Part shown: positions 27,258 through 35,808 of the stretch, in pieces | How positions within the stretch are numbered: the first letter of the stretch is position 1 | Layout: every line of letters begins with the position of its first letter | Source of the DNA: Sphingomonas pituitosa NBRC 102491 | Lineage (GTDB): Bacteria; Pseudomonadota; Alphaproteobacteria; Sphingomonadales; Sphingomonadaceae | Direction of reading: 5' to 3' | DNA length: 64,000 nt | Assembly: GCF_001598435.1 (NCBI RefSeq) | Contig: NZ_BCYY01000006.1 | Span: 1 to 64,000, forward strand | Program-made: the position numbers and the translations under genes | Notes under the pieces: generated by a model | Database searches by the model: none | What the model was told of the DNA's origin: nothing | The model's input: only the letters and a program-made list of their open reading frames with translations

Positions 27258-28145
27258 TCAGCGCGGCGCGAACGTCGCGCTGAGCCAGCGATCGACCACG
27301 GCGGTGGCGGGATAGTCCGCCTCGCCCAGCTGGCGGTTCATCGCGACATGGCCGCGCAGGCCGCGGCCTTCGAACCCCTGCACCTGCACCTTCGACCCCT
27401 CCGCGCGCAGCCCCGCCGCCAGCGCTTCCGACTGGCGCGTGCCGTCGTCGCGCTGGACGTGAAGGATCAGGAACGACAGCACGTTCGGCCCTGCGGTATG
27501 CGCGATCGGCGACAGCGCCCGCTGCCGCGCCGGATCGGTGCCGAACGCCTTGGCATAGATCGGCCGCATGAAGCGCCCCGCCGCCGCGATCTGCGCCGGC
27601 ACGTCATAGGCGGCGCCGTCCAGCAGCACCACGCCGCGGAGCTGGTCGAGCATCAGGTCCTGCTTGTGCATGTAGCGCGGATCGGTGCCCACCAGCGCGG
27701 CGAGATGCGCACCCGCGCTGTGCCCCATCAACACCATGCGGTCGGGATCGAAGCCCAGCTCCCGGGCATGCGCGACCAGCCAAGCGATCGCGGTCGCCAC
27801 GTCCTGCGCCTGCTGCTCCACGGTCGCGCCCGGCACCAGCCTGTAGTTGATCGTCGCGAAGGCATAGCCCTCGCCGGTGAAGTGCTGGATCTTGGCCGCG
27901 CCGGTCGCATTGTCCTTCGAACCACGCTCCCAGCCGCCGCCATGGACGAACACGACCAGCGGGGGCGGCGCGCGGGTGGCGGCGGCGGGCGGGTGATAAT
28001 CGAGCCTCTGCTCGGGCAACGCGCCATAGGCCAGGTCCCGCTTGGGCGAAGAGGCTGCGGGCGGCGGCGAGGCCATCTGCTGCTGGGCGAGCGCAGGCGC
28101 ACCCGCGAGGAACAGCCCGGCCAACACCCATCCGATCGCGCGCAT
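27258..28145 (-). CDS. Exported alpha/beta hydrolase (lipase/esterase type)
   Basis: A 295-residue protein with signal peptide (about 1-20). The HGGGW oxyanion motif is at 69-73 and the nucleophile Ser143 lies in MGHSAGAHLAA, typical of BD-FAE/carboxylesterase-like enzymes; a catalytic His is expected in GRGLRGHVAMN near the end. It converges on the preceding hydrolase gene with a 13-base gap. The substrate is unknown. A closely similar fold with an altered nucleophile is encoded at 34.9 kb. Confidence 0.8.
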   Translation of the reverse strand: MRAIGWVLAGLFLAGAPALAQQQMASPPPAASSPKRDLAYGALPEQRLDYHPPAAATRAPPPLVVFVHGGGWERGSKDNATGAAKIQHFTGEGYAFATINYRLVPGATVEQQAQDVATAIAWLVAHARELGFDPDRMVLMGHSAGAHLAALVGTDPRYMHKQDLMLDQLRGVVLLDGAAYDVPAQIAAAGRFMRPIYAKAFGTDPARQRALSPIAHTAGPNVLSFLILHVQRDDGTRQSEALAAGLRAEGSKVQVQGFEGRGLRGHVAMNRQLGEADYPATAVVDRWLSATFAPR

Positions 28146-28248
28146 ACCGGTTCTCCTGCTACGGCTGCATGGTATCGCAGGGAACGGCGCCGGGTCTAAC
28201 GCGAAAAGGTCGCAAGATGTAACGAAGCGCCCTGCCACGGGCACGACG

Positions 28249-28437
28249 CTACACCGTCCAGATCAGCACGTTGCCGAGGATCACCAGCGCGCACAGCAGC
28301 ATCAGCACCCCGCGCTGCCGGTCCCCCCGGCGCAGCACGGCCACCCCGCCCCAGGCGAGGGCCAGCACCGCCAGCACGGCGATTCCCATCGTCAGCGGAT
28401 ACAGCCCGGAAAGGGCACTCAGGTCGCCACCACCCAT
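28249..28437 (-). CDS. Small membrane protein
   Basis: A 62-residue protein with two hydrophobic helices (about 12-35 and 42-60) and a short loop rich in Arg (RRGDRQRG). It overlaps the preceding small membrane gene by 19 bases, so the two are probably co-translated after the threonine dehydratase-like gene. The function is unknown. Confidence 0.6.
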   Translation of the reverse strand: MGGGDLSALSGLYPLTMGIAVLAVLALAWGGVAVLRRGDRQRGVLMLLCALVILGNVLIWTV

Positions 28438-28625
28438 AGCGTCACCCCTGTCGCGATGCAGACGCAGGCGGTGCCGGCGACCATGCGCGGATCGCTTCGA
28501 TACGCGATGCGCAGCACGACCCAGAGGAAATGGCCGAGCGCGAGCGTGCCGACGCTCGCGACGCGGGCAATGGCGCCGCCGATCGGGTTGCCGCGATCAT
28601 TCCGTGCCTCCGAGCGCGCGCGCAT
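28419..28625 (-). CDS. Small membrane protein overlapping the dehydratase gene
   Basis: A 68-residue protein whose first 10 residues overlap the 3' end of the threonine dehydratase-like gene. Two hydrophobic segments follow (about 20-40 and 47-66). A well-placed GGAGG at about 28610 lies between the two candidate starts, but the alternative frame gives a non-hydrophobic shadow. The start is uncertain and no family is recognised. Confidence 0.5.
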   Translation of the reverse strand: MRARSEARNDRGNPIGGAIARVASVGTLALGHFLWVVLRIAYRSDPRMVAGTACVCIATGVTLWVVAT

Positions 28626-29565
28626 AATCCTCCAGGTCGACGTTGCCGCCCGAAACGATCACCAGCGCTCCCGGTTCCGCGGCGACCTTTCCTGCGAGCA
28701 GCGCCGCGATCGCCGCCGCGCCACCCGGCTCCACCACCAGCCGCAGCTTCGCCGCCGCCCAGCGCTGTGCCGTCCGGATCTCCGCCTCGCTCACCGCGAT
28801 GCCGGTGGCGCCGCGACGAGAGAGCACGTCGAAGGTCAGCGAAGAGACGCGCTGCGTCTGCAACGAATCGCAGGCCGTCGGCGGCGGGTTGGCGCCCACC
28901 GGCTCGATCCAGCCCGCTTCCAGGCTGCGGCGCATGTCGTCCCAGCCTTCGGGCTCCACCGGAAAGATGTCCGCCTCGGGCAACGCCAGCGCGAGGCCCG
29001 CGGAAAGGCCGCCGCCACCGCACGGCACCAGCACCCGCCTCGGCGCGTCCAATCCCGCCTCGGCCATCTGCCGCGCCGCTTCGATCCCGGCGCTGCCCTG
29101 CCCCTCGATGATCCACGGGTCGTCGAAGCTCGGCACCAGCGCCGCGCCGCGCGCATGGGCGAGCTGCTCGGCGATCTTCTCGCGGCTTTCGGTGGCACGA
29201 TCATAGCGGACGACTTCCGCGCCCAGCGCCAGCGTCGCCTCCAGCTTCACCCGGGGCGCATCCGCCGGCATCACGATCACCGCCGGGATGCCCAGCCGCT
29301 TCGCCGCCCAGGCGACGCCCTGCGCATGGTTGCCCGAGGAGAAGGCGACGACGCCCTTGTCGCGTACCCGTTCGTCGAGCGCGGTCAGCCGGTGCCAGGC
29401 ACCGCGGATCTTGAACGCACCGATCGGCTGCAGGCTTTCCGCCTTGAACGCGATGGGCACGCCGCGCACCTCCTGCACCAGCAGGGGCGTCGGCGGCAGG
29501 ATCGCCGACACCTTGGCGGCGGCGTCGCGGACTCCGGCGCGGGTGGGCTGTCGCAAAATCGTCAC
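28597..29565 (-). CDS. Threonine/serine dehydratase-like PLP enzyme
   Basis: Fold-type II PLP enzyme, 322 residues, GTG start. The PLP lysine lies in IGAFKIRGA near residue 52, SSGNHAQGVAWAA is the phosphate-substrate loop, and PCGGGGLSAG the glycine-rich PLP phosphate loop. It deaminates threonine or serine, or racemises serine. No regulatory ACT domain is present, so it resembles the catabolic, shorter form rather than full-length IlvA. It is divergent from ornithine decarboxylase. Confidence 0.86.
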   Translation of the reverse strand: MTILRQPTRAGVRDAAAKVSAILPPTPLLVQEVRGVPIAFKAESLQPIGAFKIRGAWHRLTALDERVRDKGVVAFSSGNHAQGVAWAAKRLGIPAVIVMPADAPRVKLEATLALGAEVVRYDRATESREKIAEQLAHARGAALVPSFDDPWIIEGQGSAGIEAARQMAEAGLDAPRRVLVPCGGGGLSAGLALALPEADIFPVEPEGWDDMRRSLEAGWIEPVGANPPPTACDSLQTQRVSSLTFDVLSRRGATGIAVSEAEIRTAQRWAAAKLRLVVEPGGAAAIAALLAGKVAAEPGALVIVSGGNVDLEDYARALGGTE

Positions 29566-29589
29566 AGGGCATCCCTCACCGTGAAAAAA

Positions 29590-29719
29590 CGGACCCCAGA
29601 ATCACTTTACACAGGGGTCCGACGCGCATATGTGCCCTCCTCCGCTGCCCCATGGGACTTCCAACCGCAAGGCAGCTTTTCGTCAATGTTTGCCTCGCGG
29701 CATTTGGAGGTCCCTTGAG
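29590..29719 (+). promoter_or_regulatory. Leader region before ornithine decarboxylase
   Basis: The divergent gap holds a hairpin (arms 29590-29597 and 29614-29621, CGGACCCC with its complement, 16-base loop) and a strong GGAGGT at 29706-29711 before the TTG start. Alphaproteobacterial ornithine decarboxylase genes often carry the cis-regulatory speF RNA; whether this leader is an example cannot be settled by eye. An in-frame ATG at 29630 would extend the protein by 30 residues but has no ribosome site. Confidence 0.3.
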
Positions 29720-30946
29720 TTGCACAAGCATCATCGCGCGCTGGGGTTAGCGACCACCCTCGTCGGCACCACCCGTGTGGCCGATATCGCTAAGCTTCGT
29801 CCGGTCCAGCCGGTAACGCTCGTCCGCCCGCACGCCGCATCGCGTGCCGCTCGGTTCTTCGCAGAGAAGTTCCCGGGTCGCTCGATGTATGCCGTGAAGG
29901 CCAATCCCTCGCCGGATCTGATCCAGATCCTGTGGGAGAGCGGAATCACGCATTTCGACGTCGCATCGATCGCCGAGGTTCGCCTCGTCGCCGGTGTCGC
30001 CCCGAAAGCAACCCTGTGCTTCATGCACCCGGTAAAGGCTGAGGAAGCCATCGCCGAGGCGTATTTCGAGCACGGCGTTCGCGTCTTCAGCCTGGACAGC
30101 ATGGAAGAGCTGGACAAGATCGTCCGCGCCACCAAGGGCGCGACCGATCTCACGCTGTGTGTGCGCCTTCGCGTCTCCTCCGATCACTCGAAGCTCAGCC
30201 TCGCGTCGAAGTTCGGCGTCGGCCCGGGCGAGAGCAAGGATCTGCTGATCGCGGTTCGCCAGGTCGCCGATGCCCTGGGCATCTGCTTCCATGTCGGCAG
30301 CCAGGCAATGTCGCCGGAAGCCTATGCCAATGCGATGGAGCGCGCCCGCGCCGCCATCGTCGAGGCGGGCGTCACGGTCGATGTCGTCGATGTCGGCGGC
30401 GGGTTCCCGTCCAGCTATCCCGGCATGGAGCCGCCGCCGCTCGAGCGCTATTTCGCGACGATCCACCGCGCCTTCGAAAGCCTGCCGATTTCCTATTCGG
30501 CAGAGCTGTGGGCCGAGCCGGGCCGTGCGCTGTGCGCCGAATACAGTTCGCTGGTCGTGCGCGTCGAGCGTCGTCGCGGCGACGAGCTGTACATCAACGA
30601 CGGTGCCTATGGCGCGCTGTTCGATGCGGCGCATCTCGGCTGGCGCTTCCCGGTCCGCCTGCTGCGCGAGCCGGATTCGAACGCCAAGGACATGGGCTTC
30701 AGCTTCTATGGCCCCACCTGCGACGACATGGATCGCATGGCGGGACCGTTCGAGCTGCCGGCCGACATCCAGGCGGGCGACTATATCGAGATCGGCATGC
30801 TCGGCGCATACGGCGCGGCGATGCGTACCGGCTTCAACGGCTTCACGGCGGGTGAGACGGTGATCGTCGACGACGAGCCGATGGTCTCGCTCTACACCGG
30901 CGAAGACGAGCAGACGGCCGTTCCGTCGAACGTCGTCAAGCTGTAA
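29720..30946 (+). CDS. Ornithine decarboxylase (PLP fold type III)
   Basis: A 408-residue alanine racemase-fold decarboxylase producing putrescine from ornithine. PLP lysine 60 lies in MYAVKANPSP. GSQAMSPEAY, DVGGGFPSSYPGM and WAEPGRAL are family motifs, and GPTCDDMD holds the catalytic cysteine at the dimer interface. The TTG start at 29720 is supported by GGAGGT nine bases upstream. The next gene on the same strand is a deoxyhypusine synthase homologue, pointing to polyamine synthesis as the joint task. Confidence 0.9.
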   Translation: MHKHHRALGLATTLVGTTRVADIAKLRPVQPVTLVRPHAASRAARFFAEKFPGRSMYAVKANPSPDLIQILWESGITHFDVASIAEVRLVAGVAPKATLCFMHPVKAEEAIAEAYFEHGVRVFSLDSMEELDKIVRATKGATDLTLCVRLRVSSDHSKLSLASKFGVGPGESKDLLIAVRQVADALGICFHVGSQAMSPEAYANAMERARAAIVEAGVTVDVVDVGGGFPSSYPGMEPPPLERYFATIHRAFESLPISYSAELWAEPGRALCAEYSSLVVRVERRRGDELYINDGAYGALFDAAHLGWRFPVRLLREPDSNAKDMGFSFYGPTCDDMDRMAGPFELPADIQAGDYIEIGMLGAYGAAMRTGFNGFTAGETVIVDDEPMVSLYTGEDEQTAVPSNVVKL

Positions 30947-30953
30947 TCATTCC

Positions 30954-31036
30954 CCGTCATGCCAGCGAAAGCTGGCATCTCCCGCCACCAGCGACCGCCC
31001 GGTGGCGGGAGACCCCAGCTTTCGCTGGGGTGACGG
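30954..31036. repeat. REP-like paired palindrome (copy 1)
   Basis: A 36-base arm at 30954-30989 and its inverted partner at 31001-31036 enclose 11 bases. Each arm is itself a hairpin with a GAAA or TTTC centre (ATGCCAGC-GAAA-GCTGGCAT on the left). The partner differs at four positions that change both sides of its own stem (GCC to CCC with GGC to GGG), keeping pairing. It lies between the ornithine decarboxylase and deoxyhypusine synthase-like genes. A near-identical element lies at 56.1 kb. Confidence 0.8.
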
Positions 31037-31126
31037 CTATACTTTTGGTACCGCATCCCACGGGCCAATTTATGGGTTTCCGCGTCCCCTTTGAATGACG
31101 GCGGCCATGTGAAAATGGGAGTTCCC

Positions 31127-32206
31127 ATGACCGACAGCCTCACCAAGACCGCGGCGGCCAACGCCCCGATCAACGACAACCGCAAGGCCGAACTGCTCTC
31201 GAAGCAGGTCAAGCATATCGACATCAAGAGCTTCGACGCACGCCCGATCGTCGACGCGATGGCCGATATGAGCTTCACCAGCCGCGACCTCGGCCGCGCG
31301 ACCAAGATCTACAACGACATGCTGGCCGACAAGGACTGCACGGTCTGCCTGGTGATCGCGGGCTCGACCTCGGCCGGCGGCTGCATGGACCTCTATGCCG
31401 ATCTGGTGCGCAACAACATGGTCGACGTGATCGTCGCCACCGGCGCCACCATCGTCGACATGGATTTCTTCGAGGGCCTGGGCCACAAGCACTTTCAGGC
31501 GCTTGAGATCCCCGACGACGACACGCTGCGCTCGCTCTATATCGACCGCATCTACGACACGTACATCGACGAGGAGCAGCTCCAGGACTGCGACTTCACG
31601 ATCAACAAGATCGCGAACGAGCTGGAGCCGCGCGCCTATTCGAGCCGCGCGTTCATCCGCGAGATGGGCAAGTATCTGTCGGAGCACGGCAAGAAGGAAA
31701 ACAGCCTCGTCAAGCTCGCCTATGAGCATGACGTGCCGATCTTCTGCCCGGCGTTCGTCGACAGCTCGGCCGGCTTCGGCCTCGTCAAGCACCAGGTCGA
31801 CCAGATGAAGGCCGGCAAGCCCTATCTGATGATCGACGCGGTCGCGGACTTCCGCGAGCTGACCGAGATCAAGATCCAGGCGGGCACCACCGGCCTGCTG
31901 ATGATCGGCGGCGGCGTGCCGAAGAACTTCATCCAGGACACCGTCGTCTGCGCCGAAATCCTCGGCCATGAGGACGTGGAAGTGCACAAGTATGCGGTGC
32001 AGATCACCGTTGCCGACGTGCGCGACGGCGCCTGCTCGTCCTCGACGCTGCAGGAAGCCGCCAGCTGGGGCAAGGTGAACACCGGCATCGAGCAGATGGT
32101 GTTCGCGGAAGCCGGTTCGGTGATGCCGCTGCTGGCCAGCGACGCGTACCATCGCGGCCACTGGAAGGACCGCGCCAAGCGCGGCTGGGCGAAGCTGTTC
32201 GCCTGA
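31127..32206 (+). CDS. Deoxyhypusine synthase family protein (bacterial polyamine enzyme)
   Basis: A 359-residue NAD-dependent DHS-family enzyme. AGSTSAGG (78-85), NNMVDVIVATGA and SSAGFGL are NAD/spermidine-site motifs. Lys266 in IGGGVPKNFIQ aligns with the catalytic lysine of eukaryotic DHS. Bacteria lack the eIF5A substrate of the eukaryotic enzyme; family members in plants and bacteria instead transfer the aminobutyl group to polyamines, for example to make homospermidine. Sphingomonas sensu stricto contains homospermidine as its main polyamine, so homospermidine synthesis from putrescine is the leading inference. The ATG is preceded by GGGAG at a good distance. Confidence 0.85.
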   Translation: MTDSLTKTAAANAPINDNRKAELLSKQVKHIDIKSFDARPIVDAMADMSFTSRDLGRATKIYNDMLADKDCTVCLVIAGSTSAGGCMDLYADLVRNNMVDVIVATGATIVDMDFFEGLGHKHFQALEIPDDDTLRSLYIDRIYDTYIDEEQLQDCDFTINKIANELEPRAYSSRAFIREMGKYLSEHGKKENSLVKLAYEHDVPIFCPAFVDSSAGFGLVKHQVDQMKAGKPYLMIDAVADFRELTEIKIQAGTTGLLMIGGGVPKNFIQDTVVCAEILGHEDVEVHKYAVQITVADVRDGACSSSTLQEAASWGKVNTGIEQMVFAEAGSVMPLLASDAYHRGHWKDRAKRGWAKLFA

Positions 32207-32316
32207 GCCGCACAGGGCGAGCCCCGCTCGCCCTGAGACGGCGAAGGCCGGCCGGCGCGGCCCCGCCGCGTCCGACGTCGCGGGATAAATCCCGCGACGG
32301 CCCATCCGGACAAAGC

Positions 32317-32346
32317 AAACGGCCGGGGAGCGATCCCCGGCCGTTT
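32317..32346. terminator. Bidirectional intrinsic terminator
   Basis: AAACGGCCGGGGA (32317-32329) pairs perfectly with 32334-32346 around a four-base GCGA loop, followed by TTTTG on the plus strand and, read on the minus strand, by T-rich sequence. It separates the DHS-family gene from the convergent SDR gene and would end both transcripts. Confidence 0.85.
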
Positions 32347-32387
32347 TGCTGTCCGATCCTCCCCGGTACGGAAAGGATCCAGGGGTC

Positions 32388-33149
32388 TCACCCCGCGTGC
32401 GCCGTCGCCATCGCAGTCAGGTGCGCGAGCACCTCGTCAAACTGCCCCTCGCGCTCGGCATTGCGGAGCGGCTTCACCCGCTCGACCAGGATTTCCTGCG
32501 GCGTCGGGGCTTCCCCGAACAGCGCCATCACCTCGTCGGCGAAGTCGTCGAGCGGCTGGTAGCCCGGCCGCTGGCTCTGCCCCGGGGTGAGTTCGGTCTG
32601 CACCGCCGGCGGTGCCAGTTCGATCACTTCCACCCGCCCGTCCAGCACCGCGCGCAGCGACACGGTGTAGCTGTGCATCGCCGCCTTGGTGGCGTTGTAG
32701 GTCGGCGCACTCACCAGTGGCACGAACGCCAGGCCGGACGTCACGTTGACGATCGCCGCATCGGGCGTCGCCACCAGATGCTCGATCAGCGCGTCGATCA
32801 GGCGGATGGGGCCGAGCAGGTTGGTGGTGACCGTCGCTTCCGCATCGGTCAGGTCCCGGCGCGTATCGAGCGGCTCGTAGCGCAGGATCCCGGCGTTGTT
32901 GATCAGCACGTTGAGCGCCGGATGCGCCGCGAGCAGCCGCGCGGCGAAGTCCTCCACGCCGTCCGCACTTTCCACATCGAGCGTCATCGCATGCATGTTG
33001 GCGCGGCCCGCGCACGCTGCCTCCAGCGCCTCAAGCCGCCGCCCCGCGACGATCACGGTGTTGCCCGCGTCGTGGAAACGGTGTGCGAGCGCCTCGCCGA
33101 TGCCCGAGCCGCCGCCGGTGATCAGGATGGTGTTGCCGCTGGTCTTCAT
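32388..33149 (-). CDS. Short-chain dehydrogenase (DltE-like)
   Basis: A 253-residue classical SDR. NADP-binding TGGGSGIG is at 11-18, NNAG follows at about 87, and the catalytic Ser, Tyr and Lys lie in VNVTSG and APTYNATKAAM. The closest recognisable group is COG3967 (DltE-like). It is divergent from a HxlR regulator gene with about 100 bases between them, so it is the probable target of that regulator. The substrate is unknown. Confidence 0.85.
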   Translation of the reverse strand: MKTSGNTILITGGGSGIGEALAHRFHDAGNTVIVAGRRLEALEAACAGRANMHAMTLDVESADGVEDFAARLLAAHPALNVLINNAGILRYEPLDTRRDLTDAEATVTTNLLGPIRLIDALIEHLVATPDAAIVNVTSGLAFVPLVSAPTYNATKAAMHSYTVSLRAVLDGRVEVIELAPPAVQTELTPGQSQRPGYQPLDDFADEVMALFGEAPTPQEILVERVKPLRNAEREGQFDEVLAHLTAMATAHAG

Positions 33150-33210
33150 CGAACTCTCCAGTGCTGATTGCTGGCGGCGATGTACGCCGCTAGGCTCCGA
33201 ACGAAAGTAG

Positions 33211-33241
33211 GCACCCGAAAGATTTATACGCACCCGAAAGA
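33211..33241. promoter_or_regulatory. Tandem direct repeat, putative HxlR operator
   Basis: GCACCCGAAAGA occurs at 33211-33222 and 33230-33241, 19 bases apart, about two helical turns. It lies immediately before the HxlR start and 60-80 bases before the divergent SDR start, as expected for a shared operator. Confidence 0.55.
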
Positions 33242-33251
33242 GAGTGAGCCC

Positions 33252-33653
33252 ATGGCCGCCCTTCCCACCCCCGCCAAGCCCTGCCCTGCCGAGCTCGACC
33301 CCCGCGTCGAGGCGCTGGTCACCGACGTCATCGGCCGCGTCGCCGACAAATGGACGATGCTGATCCTCGAGACGCTGATCGAGCAGGGCGAGATGCGCTT
33401 CACGCAGATCGGCAAGGCCGTGCCCGGCATCAGCCAGAAGATGCTCACCCAGACGCTGCGCCAGATGGAGCGCGACGGCCTGGTGATCCGCACCATCCAC
33501 CCGGTGATCCCGCCGCGCGTCGATTATCGGCTCACCGATCTCGGCGCGAGCCTGGGGGAGGCGTTCTGCGGCGTGTGGCTGTGGGCCGCGGCAAATCTGG
33601 AACGGATCGAGGCGGCGCGGGCCGCGTTCGACGAGCGTATCACCGGCGGGTGA
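33252..33653 (+). CDS. HxlR-family transcriptional regulator
   Basis: A 133-residue winged-helix regulator. DKWTMLILETLI and GISQKMLTQTLRQMERDGLV are the DNA-binding helices, with PPRVDYRLTDLG as the wing. Cys11 near the N-terminus is at the position of the redox or aldehyde-sensing cysteine in several HxlR regulators such as YodB and HypR. It probably controls the divergent SDR gene and itself through the direct repeats at 33211-33241. Confidence 0.9.
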   Translation: MAALPTPAKPCPAELDPRVEALVTDVIGRVADKWTMLILETLIEQGEMRFTQIGKAVPGISQKMLTQTLRQMERDGLVIRTIHPVIPPRVDYRLTDLGASLGEAFCGVWLWAAANLERIEAARAAFDERITGG

Positions 33654-33713
33654 CCGCCAAGAGGCGCCCGGCACGTCGGCAAGGTTCGATCATGTCACCG
33701 GCCGGAGTTCCGT

Positions 33714-34733
33714 TCAGGGCTGCTGCTCCAGCCGCGCCACCATCCGCCGCACCGCATCGATCTGCAGGCCGTGCCGCAGCTGGAAGCCGAACGGCTCGCT
33801 ATAGCCCCACCAGTCCCAGCAGCCGAACGGATTGCCCTCCATCATCGTCGTCTTGTCGACCTGCGGATAGAGCATGATGATCCGGTTGCTGTCCGCCCAG
33901 CCGTTATAGCCCAGCCGCGAATAGATGATGTCGCTGCTCAGCGTGTCGGCGCTCTGCAGGCAGCCATGGAACACCACGTGCACCGCGCACGCGGCCCCCC
34001 GCTCCCGACACGCCTCGGGCACGAAGACATAACCGCTATCCGCCAGCATCGCCGGGCGCCCCCGGTACAGGCGCTGATCGAACCGGACCGGCGCGGCGGA
34101 CAGGATCGCCGGCGGGTGCGCCTTAAGCCCATAGATATGGTTCAGGATCGCATAGGGCTGATCGTAGCGAATACCACGATCGATGCACGAAACGACGAAG
34201 CTGGTCGTCGTGTCGCCGCACCCGCCGCCGACGATGGTGGCGGAAACGAACGCATGGCTCGCCGGCACCGTGTCGACATAGCGCAGTGCCGCGCGCGGCA
34301 CCCCGGCCAGCGTGTAGAATGCCCGCACCGACCGCATCACCGCCGGCACCACGACCGAATCCCTGCTGCCGCTGAACAGATAGACACGCTGCCTGGCGAT
34401 GTTCGCCACCGGATCGATCACCCGGTCGCGCGCGAATCCCGTCACCGCATCCCAGCTCCGCGCCGGGGACCAGGGCTGGTCCATGCAAAACGGCTTGGCG
34501 CCCGCCGCGCGAAACACGGCACCGCAATTGTACAGCCCGCCCGCGACGACGCCCACACCCATCACCTCGCTCGACCAGGCAACGGAATATTGCACCGCCA
34601 TGAAGGCGCCGGAGGAAAGTCCCGAGACGGAGACTTTCGTGCGGTCCGCCCCCAGGGCTGGAAGTTGCTGGGCGGTGACAAACCCCGGCAAGCACAGTGC
34701 AAGCAACGACGGCAACAGGAAAAAGGCGCGCAT
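33714..34733 (-). CDS. Exported PHB depolymerase/feruloyl esterase-like hydrolase
   Basis: A 339-residue protein with signal peptide (about 1-21). The nucleophile motif is GLSSGAFMAVQ (Ser40 in the Gly-x-Ser-x-Gly box at 38-42). VVFHGCLQSADT later in the chain is the oxyanion hole segment of extracellular polyhydroxybutyrate depolymerases, and LYPQVDKT and GCWDWWGY are characteristic of the same family. Multiple cysteines suggest disulfides. It likely degrades polyhydroxyalkanoate or a related ester outside the cytoplasm. GGGAGG precedes the ATG. Confidence 0.8.
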   Translation of the reverse strand: MRAFFLLPSLLALCLPGFVTAQQLPALGADRTKVSVSGLSSGAFMAVQYSVAWSSEVMGVGVVAGGLYNCGAVFRAAGAKPFCMDQPWSPARSWDAVTGFARDRVIDPVANIARQRVYLFSGSRDSVVVPAVMRSVRAFYTLAGVPRAALRYVDTVPASHAFVSATIVGGGCGDTTTSFVVSCIDRGIRYDQPYAILNHIYGLKAHPPAILSAAPVRFDQRLYRGRPAMLADSGYVFVPEACRERGAACAVHVVFHGCLQSADTLSSDIIYSRLGYNGWADSNRIIMLYPQVDKTTMMEGNPFGCWDWWGYSEPFGFQLRHGLQIDAVRRMVARLEQQP

Positions 34734-34930
34734 ACTCACCTCCCGGTGACCAGGATGATGCGGGCCGCGACTGCTTGATGCGGTCGTCGGGCGCGCGTGC
34801 GACCATGGAAGGAATCTACCATGGGACGCTGCGGTTTCGAAAGGAAAAGCGGCGATCGCAAGAAGCGGATCGATGCACTAAGGCACGCGCGCCATCACGC
34901 AGCCGCGCTGCACCAAGACAGGAGGTTCCG

Positions 34931-35797
34931 ATGCTGCGCGCTTTGACACTGCTGATGCTCGCCGCTCTTGCCGTCCCGGCCCTTGCGCGGAGCGATGCCC
35001 GCGCGGCCCCGGGCGAGCCGGCGCAAAGGCTCCTCACCATCCGCTATGGCAAGCATCCGAGCCAGAGGGGCGAATTGCGCATTCCGAACGGCACCGGCCC
35101 CTTTCCCGTGGCGGTGGTGATCCATGGCGGATGCTGGAGCGCGCGCGGGGGTGACCTGAACGACACCGCCCCGCTTGCCGCCGCCTTGACGGCGCGCGGC
35201 ATCGCGACCTGGAACATCGAGTATCGACGCGTCGGCGATTCCGGCGGCGGCTACCCCGGCACCCTGGAGGACGTAGGCGCCGCGACGGATTATCTCACCA
35301 GCCTGGCGGGCATCCCGGACGTGGCGCTGGACCTGCGACGCACGGCAGTGATCGGCCATGACGCGGGCGCGCATCTGGCGCTGTGGATCGCCTCCCGGCC
35401 GAAGCTGGAGAGCCCGATCGCCGGGGCGATGACGGTGAAGCCGGCCACGGTCGTCGCGATCGATGGCGTGGGCACGCTGATCCCCTGGGCGACGCGCGAC
35501 GCGGCGATCTGCGGGAAACCCGCCATCGTGCCGTTCATGGGCGGCACCCCGGCCGACAAAGCGGACGCCTATGCGCTGGCCAGCCCGGAGAATCACCTGC
35601 CGCTCGGCACCCACCAGCTGATCGTGGAGGGCCCCTGGGTGCAGATGGGCGCCTATGTGCAGTCCGCGCTCGCGTCGGGCGATACGGTGGTGAAGCTTGC
35701 GCCCGGCGGCGCCGACCATCGCAACCTCATCCGGCCGGAGACGCCGCAGGGAAAGCAGGTGGCGGACTTCATTGCCGCACAGGCATTCACCGAGTGA
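34931..35797 (+). CDS. Exported alpha/beta hydrolase with Asp at the nucleophile position
   Basis: A 288-residue protein with signal peptide (1-20), started by a perfect AGGAGG. HGGCW (66-70) is the oxyanion motif of the BD-FAE/kynurenine formamidase-like group. The nucleophile elbow reads GHDAGAHLAL, so Asp144 replaces Ser; the paralogous enzyme at 27.3 kb has GHSAGAHLAA. Asp nucleophiles occur in epoxide hydrolases and haloalkane dehalogenases (GHDWG), but not normally in this subgroup. The C-terminus has GGADHRNLI, holding a candidate catalytic His. Confidence 0.78.
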   Translation: MLRALTLLMLAALAVPALARSDARAAPGEPAQRLLTIRYGKHPSQRGELRIPNGTGPFPVAVVIHGGCWSARGGDLNDTAPLAAALTARGIATWNIEYRRVGDSGGGYPGTLEDVGAATDYLTSLAGIPDVALDLRRTAVIGHDAGAHLALWIASRPKLESPIAGAMTVKPATVVAIDGVGTLIPWATRDAAICGKPAIVPFMGGTPADKADAYALASPENHLPLGTHQLIVEGPWVQMGAYVQSALASGDTVVKLAPGGADHRNLIRPETPQGKQVADFIAAQAFTE

Positions 35798-35808
35798 TCC
35801 AAGCGCCT

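Noticed and set aside
28442..28597. Frame starting at an ATGA overlap with the dehydratase stop and a GGAGG before it
   Set aside because: The product is a Ser/Arg/Ala-rich shadow without hydrophobic segments; the overlapping frame gives a plausible two-helix membrane protein.
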